Assembly: GCF_038002345.1 (NCBI RefSeq)
Contig: NZ_JBBOCJ010000001.1
Coordinates: forward strand, 6,696,001-6,760,000
Source: Paenibacillus sp. FSL M7-0420
GTDB taxonomy: Bacteria; Bacillota; Bacilli; Paenibacillales; Paenibacillaceae
Reading direction: 5' to 3'
DNA length: 64,000 nt
Shown: positions 58,400-64,000 of the stretch, piece after piece
Numbering within the stretch: position 1 is the first letter of the stretch
Layout of the letters: each line of letters starts with the position of its first letter
Notes under the pieces: generated by a model
The model's database searches: none
Told to the model about the DNA's origin: nothing
Seen by the model: the letters and a program-made list of their open reading frames with translations, nothing else
Translations under genes and position numbers: made by a program

Positions 58400-58463
58400 G
58401 CGAAGCGCAGATGCGGCACGCCTGTAATATCAAGATTAAATGTACTGGAGGTTCTTTTTACTG

Positions 58464-61400
58464 ATGAAAAGCCTAATTAATTTCTCGCTCCGCAACAAAT
58501 TCGCCGTCTGGCTGCTGACGATCATTATTGTCTTCGCCGGTCTATACAGCGGATTGACTATGAAGCAGGAGACCCTGCCTAACATTAGTATCCCTTATCT
58601 CAGCATTACTACTATTTATCCTGGAGCCGCACCCGAAGGGGTCGTGAATGACGTCAGCAAGCCGCTGGAGCAGAAGCTCCGCAACGTAGACGGCGTGAAG
58701 ATGCTGACCTCCACCTCTCTGGAGAACGCCTCCAGCGTCACCATTGAGTTCGACTACGGCACGAACCTGGACAATGCCACAGCAGCAGTGCGGGAAGCCT
58801 TGAACGAGGTGAAGCTGCCGGATGAGGTGCAAAAGCCGCAAATCTCGCGCTTCAGTCTCAGCTCGCTGCCGGTCATCTCCCTCAGCATCTCTGATGAGAG
58901 CTCCGGCGATCTGGAGGAGCTGACCCGGGTTGCCGAGAATGATATCCGCCCGGCGCTGGAGGATATCGAAGGCGTCGCCTCTGTGCAGATTGCCGGACAA
59001 TATGTCAAAGAAGTGTCCCTGAAGTTCAATCAGGAGAAGCTGAAGCAATACGGACTGACCGAGGATACGATCAAAGGCATCATCCAGGCCTCCTCCCTGC
59101 GGGTGCCGCTCGGATTGTTCGAGATGGACAAGTCACAGAAGGCTGTTGTGGTTGACGGCAACATCACTACGGTGGAGGACTTGCAGAATGTCAGCATTCC
59201 GCTGGTTCCTTCCGCCCCTGGTGCTGCCGGGGCAGGAGCTGCCGGTGCGGGAGCCGGGGAAGCAGGCGGTGCAGCTTCAGGTGGTGCTAGTGCTGCTGGC
59301 GGCACCAATGCTGCGGCTGGCAATAACGGCGCTGGCGCTGGCGCCATGACCGGGCTGCCGACGGTGAAGCTGAGCGAGCTTGCCACTATCGAGGTGGTCG
59401 GCAAATCGGAATCAATCTCCCGCACCAACGGCAAGGAATCGATCGGGATTCAGATTGTGAAGGCCAATGATGCCAACACCGTCGATGTCGTGAACGGGGT
59501 CAAGGACAAGACAGAAGAACTGAAGCAGCAATACAAGTCGATGGATCTCACCGTTCTGCTGGATCAAGGCAAGCCGATTGAAGATTCCGTGAACACGATG
59601 CTGTCCAAGGCTGCCTTCGGCGCCCTGTTCGCCGTGCTTATCATCCTGCTGTTCCTGCGCAATATCCGTTCTACCATTATTTCTATTATCTCGATTCCAT
59701 TATCACTGCTGATTGCAGTATTATGCCTGCGGCAAATGGATATTACGCTGAACATGATGACACTCGGCGCCATGACCGTAGCCATCGGGCGGGTAGTCGA
59801 TGACTCCATCGTCGTCATTGAGAACATCTTCCGGCGGCTTACGCTGACCGGCGAGAAGCTTCGCGGCAGAGAGCTGATCAGCGCGGCTACCCGTGAGATG
59901 TTTGTGCCGATTATGTCCTCAACCATTGTGACGATTGCCGTCTTCCTGCCGCTCGCTTTTGTCAGCGGTATGGTCGGTGAGCTGTTCCTGCCGTTTGCCC
60001 TCACTATGGTATTCGCGCTGCTGGCTTCACTGGTGGTTGCCATTACCCTGGTGCCTGCACTGGCCCATACCCTGTTCCGTAATGGACTCAAGAAGGGGAA
60101 AAAGGGCCACGAAGACAAGCCCGGCGCATTGGCGGGCGGGTATGTCCGAATCCTGGACTGGTGTCTCTCGCATAAGCTGATCACCTTGGGTGTTGCTGTC
60201 CTGCTGCTGGCAGGCAGTCTGTTCCTGATCAAGCCGATCGGCGTCAGCTTCCTGCCTTCCCAGGAGGAGAAGAATGTTACGCTTACCTTCTCCCCGAAGG
60301 CCGGTCAGACGCTGGAGGATGTGAAGGCGCAGGGCCTGAAGGCTGAGAAGTTCATTCTGGCCCAGCAGCATCTGGACAAAATGCAATATTCCATCGGCGG
60401 CAGCGGCCCGTTCGGAATGGGCTCAGGCAATTCAGGCTTGTTCTATGTCACGTATGACAGCAATACGCCTGATTTCGATACCGTGAAGGAGAAGTTAATT
60501 GAAGGCTTAAGCCAAGAGGTGCCGGATGGCGTGTGGGGCGATTTGTCCGGCATGGCCGGAGGCGGACTGGGCGGCAGTACCCTTACTGTCAACATCTACG
60601 GCGATACGCTGGAGCAGCTCAAACCGGTGGCCGATGAAATTGCCGGAATTGTTCAGGCAGACACCAAGAACTTCAAAGACGGGAAGACCAGCCTCTCCGA
60701 AGCTTATGAACAATACACCATCGTCGCTGACCAGGCTAAGCTTAGCTCACTGGGCTTAACAGCCGGACAGCTTGCGATGAAGCTGAGCCCCGCTGGAACC
60801 CGGCCTGTACTGACTGAGGTAGAGCTGGACGGCAAGAATTACAAGGTCTACATGGAGACGGACAAGGATTCCTACAGCAGTATTCAAGAAATGCAGGCTG
60901 CCACGCTCACTTCTCCACTGGGCATTACCGTACCGATTGGTGAGGTAGCAAGGATTGAACAGGGCCAGTCCCCGGATTCCATTACCCGTGAAGACGGCAA
61001 AATGAAGGTCGAGGTTACCGCCGACATTATCTCCAGTGACATTAATAGTGCATCCAACGCCGTTCAGGACAAAATAGATGCCCTTGATCTCCCGGACGGC
61101 GTGACCATCACCTTCGGCGGAGTCACCGAGCAGATTAATGAGACCTTCGGGCAGCTTGGTATCGCCATGCTGGCGGCTATAGCCATTGTATACTTCGTGC
61201 TCGTAGTCACCTTCGGCGGCGGTCTCGCACCGTTCGCCATCCTGTTCTCGCTGCCGTTCACAGTTATCGGCGCTCTTGTCGCCCTGCTCCTCGCTGGCGA
61301 GACCTTGAACGTCTCGGCACTGATGGGCGCACTGATGCTAATCGGGATCGTGGTCACCAATGCGATTGTCTTAATTGACCGCGTAATCCATAAGGAACAA

Positions 61401-61658
61401 GAGGGGATGTCTACCCGCAAGGCGCTGCTTGAGGCCGGGGCTACCCGCCTTCGTCCGATTCTCATGACTGCGCTAGCGACCATTGGCGCCCTGCTGCCAC
61501 TGGTTACCGGCCTTGAGAACAGTGCCGGGATCATCTCCAAGGGGCTTGGCGTAACCGTCATCGGCGGTCTGGTCAGCTCCACGCTCCTGACCCTGGTCGT
61601 TGTACCGGTGGTGTATGAGTTCCTGATGAAGTTTCGGAGTAAGAAGACTTACGAATAA
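58464..61658 (+). CDS. RND family efflux permease (SwrC/AcrB-like)
   Basis: A 1064-aa proton-driven exporter with the usual 12 membrane segments in two halves. The N-terminus NFSLRNKFAVWLLTIIIV and the segment IGRVVDDSIVVIENIFRRL (with the proton-relay Asp pair) are typical. SwrC of B. subtilis exports surfactin and resists it. The ATG at 58464 has GGAGG 12 bases upstream, and the 8 residues encoded before it are unlikely. At about residues 250-294 there is a Gly/Ala-rich insertion of some 45 residues in the porter region. It lies 65 bases after the tetR gene. Confidence 0.9.
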   Translation: MKSLINFSLRNKFAVWLLTIIIVFAGLYSGLTMKQETLPNISIPYLSITTIYPGAAPEGVVNDVSKPLEQKLRNVDGVKMLTSTSLENASSVTIEFDYGTNLDNATAAVREALNEVKLPDEVQKPQISRFSLSSLPVISLSISDESSGDLEELTRVAENDIRPALEDIEGVASVQIAGQYVKEVSLKFNQEKLKQYGLTEDTIKGIIQASSLRVPLGLFEMDKSQKAVVVDGNITTVEDLQNVSIPLVPSAPGAAGAGAAGAGAGEAGGAASGGASAAGGTNAAAGNNGAGAGAMTGLPTVKLSELATIEVVGKSESISRTNGKESIGIQIVKANDANTVDVVNGVKDKTEELKQQYKSMDLTVLLDQGKPIEDSVNTMLSKAAFGALFAVLIILLFLRNIRSTIISIISIPLSLLIAVLCLRQMDITLNMMTLGAMTVAIGRVVDDSIVVIENIFRRLTLTGEKLRGRELISAATREMFVPIMSSTIVTIAVFLPLAFVSGMVGELFLPFALTMVFALLASLVVAITLVPALAHTLFRNGLKKGKKGHEDKPGALAGGYVRILDWCLSHKLITLGVAVLLLAGSLFLIKPIGVSFLPSQEEKNVTLTFSPKAGQTLEDVKAQGLKAEKFILAQQHLDKMQYSIGGSGPFGMGSGNSGLFYVTYDSNTPDFDTVKEKLIEGLSQEVPDGVWGDLSGMAGGGLGGSTLTVNIYGDTLEQLKPVADEIAGIVQADTKNFKDGKTSLSEAYEQYTIVADQAKLSSLGLTAGQLAMKLSPAGTRPVLTEVELDGKNYKVYMETDKDSYSSIQEMQAATLTSPLGITVPIGEVARIEQGQSPDSITREDGKMKVEVTADIISSDINSASNAVQDKIDALDLPDGVTITFGGVTEQINETFGQLGIAMLAAIAIVYFVLVVTFGGGLAPFAILFSLPFTVIGALVALLLAGETLNVSALMGALMLIGIVVTNAIVLIDRVIHKEQEGMSTRKALLEAGATRLRPILMTALATIGALLPLVTGLENSAGIISKGLGVTVIGGLVSSTLLTLVVVPVVYEFLMKFRSKKTYE

Positions 61659-61931
61659 ATAAGGGATGAACTTCAGTTTCAGTTATAAGAGCTGATTGTA
61701 AGAACATAGCGTAAAGCTCAGACGTCACTACAGTGGATATTTGGACTTCCGGCCGCTGTTGTCTCCAGATTTCCTGATTTAGACCGCTTGTTGCGGTAGA
61801 AATCCGGAGACAAAGGCGGACGCTACCGCTCCTACAGTTCCAAAATCCCCCTCCGATCCTACACGCTTTTTGTATTTTCTTTCAATCAAAACCTATAAAG
61901 TGAAAGCTTAAGTTCAAGACCCCCGCGAGCA
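61659..61931. repeat. Intergenic region with a large imperfect hairpin
   Basis: No gene seen. TTGTCTCC-a-GATTTC (61759-61773) pairs with GAAATC-c-GGAGACAA (61799-61813), one mismatch in 15. An inner stem ACCGC/GCGGT lies at 61783-61797 and the arms extend outward to about 61753-61818. No T-run follows, so it is probably a dispersed palindromic repeat rather than a terminator. Confidence 0.6.
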
Positions 61932-61973
61932 GAAAAAAAGGCGCCCTTCCGGTTGATGGAAGGGCGCCTTTTT
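61932..61973. terminator. Strong bidirectional terminator
   Basis: A 14-bp perfect stem (GGCGCCCTTCC with flanking A/T) with a GGTTGAT-type loop has AAAAAAA on the left and TTTTT on the right. It ends the TorD-like gene on the minus strand and can also stop transcripts from the exporter. Confidence 0.92.
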
Positions 61974-61992
61974 GATTGAGCATGGTTACTTA

Positions 61993-62688
61993 TTAAGCCA
62001 TCGCCGCCGCACTGCTCTCCAGCGAAGCCTTCCAGGCACGCAGCATGTGCAGATCCTGCGGCAGGAATTCCTCCAGCATATGGCTGAGCCCCAGATAGAG
62101 CGGGCTGTCGGTTGCAGCGTTCATTCTCGCACAGAATTGTGGAGTCCACTTCAGCAGATGCTCTTCGAGGAACCTCTCCTGGATCTCCAGAAGCTCCATC
62201 GCACTGCGGATCGAGAAGCTGTTGTACAGCATCCGTTCATGCAGCACGGCCATGAATTCCAGCTCAATGGCAATGTGGTCGTCGGCTTCGCCGCTGCACT
62301 TCTTGAAGACAATCCCCGCCGAAGCGTACACATCCGAGAGCACGTTGCAGAATTCTTCCTCACGGCCCAGCTGAGCCGCTTCACGGGCTACGAAGGAGCT
62401 GACCGCGCGCTCGTTCATCAGACGTTTGTATTCGAGTTTCTCTTTCTCACAGATGGCCGGTAGCATAGACGGCTCCTGGCTGCACAGATAACGCTTCAAT
62501 TCACGGCCGCCTTCGGTCATCTCCGCAGCGACACTCATCTCACGGTTACGGCTCCACTGGGCGACCAGTGAGAGAGATGGTTTTCTTCCATAGAAGTCCA
62601 CCAGCAGCTGATATATTAATCCCCGACTCTCCAGCCAGCGGCTGCAAGCCTCCGGCACGACAAGCGATGGAACAGTTGGTATGGTCAT
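61993..62688 (-). CDS. TorD family molybdoenzyme chaperone
   Basis: A 231-aa all-helical protein resembling the TorD/NarJ-like chaperones that help insert molybdenum cofactor into nitrate or DMSO-type reductases. The visible family part is ELEFMAVLHERM in the middle, with a final helix AWKASLESSAAAMA. Its neighbour moaA makes molybdopterin precursors, which fits. No reductase gene is in the window. The assignment is from overall pattern, with no strict motif. Confidence 0.65.
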   Translation of the reverse strand: MTIPTVPSLVVPEACSRWLESRGLIYQLLVDFYGRKPSLSLVAQWSRNREMSVAAEMTEGGRELKRYLCSQEPSMLPAICEKEKLEYKRLMNERAVSSFVAREAAQLGREEEFCNVLSDVYASAGIVFKKCSGEADDHIAIELEFMAVLHERMLYNSFSIRSAMELLEIQERFLEEHLLKWTPQFCARMNAATDSPLYLGLSHMLEEFLPQDLHMLRAWKASLESSAAAMA

Positions 62689-63014
62689 TTTGCAAATCCT
62701 CCCTACATAGTTTGCCGGATACCCGGGGTATCCTTAGGGATCGCCGCCTGAGCCTTCCGGTATCATAGCTGTGCTTCGCAAAAGTAAAAGGTTCTAAAGT
62801 TTGAATCTTCCGCACCTAAATTATATCGAAATTGATAAGCGCTTTCGGTGAGCATTCTATGACCATTCCCTGGAATTGTCGCACTTTTGTCATAATTAGG
62901 CTGCTGCTTTGGCCTTCTGTCCCCCTATGCTTTAGATTGTCCGCTTGTGCATTGACGCAGCCGACTGCTTTCTTTAAAATTTAAACTAAAATCAACAGGT
63001 GAAGGAGCAACGCT
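62689..63014. other. Divergent promoter region between the TorD-like gene and moaA
   Basis: No gene seen. It should contain promoters for both sides. A GATAAGCGCTTTC segment around 62835-62850 has the AAGCGCTT core of a catabolite-response element but otherwise fits poorly. I saw no convincing FNR box or molybdenum-cofactor riboswitch. Confidence 0.4.
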
Positions 63015-64000
63015 ATGGAGCCGCTGACTGACCCTTTTGGACGCATACATGATTACCTCCGTATCTCGGTTACAGACCGCTGCAACCTGCGCTGTATCTA
63101 TTGTATGCCCGCCGAAGGAATGCAATTCCAGCCGCAGGACGAGATTATGAGCTACGAGGAAATTGCCGCTGTGGTGGAGGCGCTTGCGCCCCTGGGCCTG
63201 CGGAAGGTCCGGCTGACGGGGGGCGAACCGCTGGTCCGCAAGGATCTGGAGAAGCTGGTAGCCATGATCTCCGCTATACCCGGCATTGAAGATATCTCAT
63301 TGACGACGAACGGGCTGATGCTTCCTGCCAAAGCGGCTATCCTGAAGCAGGCCGGGCTGTCCCGGGTGAACATCAGCCTGGATTCGCTGCGGCCGGACCG
63401 CTTCTCGATGATTACCCGTGGCGGCGATGTTGCCAAGGTGCTGAAGGGAATTGAAGCCGCAGAAGCCGCCGGCCTGTCCCCGATCAAGCTGAATGTCGTG
63501 CTGATGAAAGGCATCAACGATGACGAGATCAAGGATTTCATCGCCTTGACCTTGAACGGCCCGCTCAATGTTCGCTTCATTGAATACATGCCGATCGGCA
63601 GCGCCAGCGATGCCTGGCGGCAGACCTATCTGCCGCTGGAGACTGTAGTAGAGGCCTGCAAGGAAGCTGGCTGGACCACCGAGGAGGCCGACATGCCCTC
63701 CGGGAATGGCCCTTCCCAGAACCGGCTTATCACCGGCGCGAAGGGAACCTTCGGGCTGATCCATCCGGTCAGCGAGCATTTCTGCGACAATTGCAACCGC
63801 CTGCGCCTGACCGCCGACGGCAACATCAAAGCCTGCCTGTACTGGCAGGACGAATATAATGTGCGCCCGCTGATCAGCGACCCTGCGGCGGTACAGGCCC
63901 TGTTCCGCGAGGCGCTCGGCAACAAGCCGCATAACCATGAAATGGCCCTGGCCCTGGAGCACAAAGCCCAGAGCCACACCCCCACCGCCCGCCGCATGTC
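63015..64000 (+). CDS. moaA: GTP 3',8-cyclase MoaA (C-terminal end outside the window)
   Basis: A radical SAM enzyme that begins molybdenum cofactor synthesis by rearranging GTP. The SAM cluster CNLRCIYC has Cys23, Cys27 and Cys30. The second cluster site is [20 protein letters not shown]. The ATG at 63015 has AAGGAG 7 bases upstream. The last visible residues, TPTARRM, are just before the usual GG end, so only a few residues are missing. Confidence 0.95.
   Translation, partial: MEPLTDPFGRIHDYLRISVTDRCNLRCIYCMPAEGMQFQPQDEIMSYEEIAAVVEALAPLGLRKVRLTGGEPLVRKDLEKLVAMISAIPGIEDISLTTNGLMLPAKAAILKQAGLSRVNISLDSLRPDRFSMITRGGDVAKVLKGIEAAEAAGLSPIKLNVVLMKGINDDEIKDFIALTLNGPLNVRFIEYMPIGSASDAWRQTYLPLETVVEACKEAGWTTEEADMPSGNGPSQNRLITGAKGTFGLIHPVSEHFCDNCNRLRLTADGNIKACLYWQDEYNVRPLISDPAAVQALFREALGNKPHNHEMALALEHKAQSHTPTARRM

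Overview
The window reads as chromosome of a spore-forming, flagellated Bacillota of the Paenibacillus type. The evidence is gene content (spoIID, spoIIQ, spoIIID, spoIIR, mbl, the flhO/flhP pair, csaB) and long gene order shared with the Bacillus subtilis ywl-atp-spo-mbl region. Codon use is moderately GC-rich. Genus is an inference; no rRNA gene is present. Nearly all genes from 1 to 53,600 are on the minus strand, so this part is read from right to left.

Layout. 1-9546: a cell-surface block. It holds a truncated large secreted protein, tagO-like and tagA-like transferases, the pyruvyl transferase csaB, a DUF5693 membrane protein and phosphoglucomutase. 9594-17999: fabZ, a small EpuA-like membrane protein, flhP, flhO, mbl, spoIIID, spoIIQ, spoIID (apparently frameshifted), murA and a DUF1146 protein. 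18235-25521: a complete F1Fo ATP synthase operon, atpZ-I-B-E-F-H-A-G-D-C. 25686-41374: wecB, upp, glyA, ywlG, ywlE, mntP, ywlC, spoIIR, two FtsW/RodA paralogues, prmC, prfA and ychF. 41948-43611: a GNAT acetyltransferase and type 2 IPP isomerase. 44441-52481: a tightly overlapping carotenoid operon (three CrtN/CrtI-type enzymes, CrtM, a CruF-like protein, an acyltransferase and a glycosyltransferase). 52694-53623: a CarH/LitR-type B12-binding MerR regulator. 53879-57301: a phospholipase-D-like protein and a cardiolipin synthase facing each other. 57485-61658: a TetR regulator and a SwrC-like RND exporter. 61993-64000: a TorD-like chaperone and the start of moaA.

Two things stand out. First, the carotenoid operon has a promoter whose -10 box lies inside four TACA motifs spaced exactly 11 bp apart. 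A second set of three, also at 11 bp, lies upstream of the regulator gene. With the W-x9-EH and E-x-H-x2-G motifs in the regulator, this makes a light/B12-controlled pigment switch likely. Second, four intergenic arrays share a 51-bp repeat unit built around a hairpin with a T-rich loop. Two sequence families align without gaps over the 51 bp, and their stems differ by compensating changes. I do not recognise this element.

Cell-envelope genes recur through the window: WecB makes UDP-ManNAc for the TagA-like enzyme, and TagO, TagA and CsaB would build a pyruvylated wall polymer. MurA, Mbl and the RodA-like proteins serve wall growth. IPP isomerase, just upstream of the carotenoid genes on the map, feeds isoprenoid precursors.
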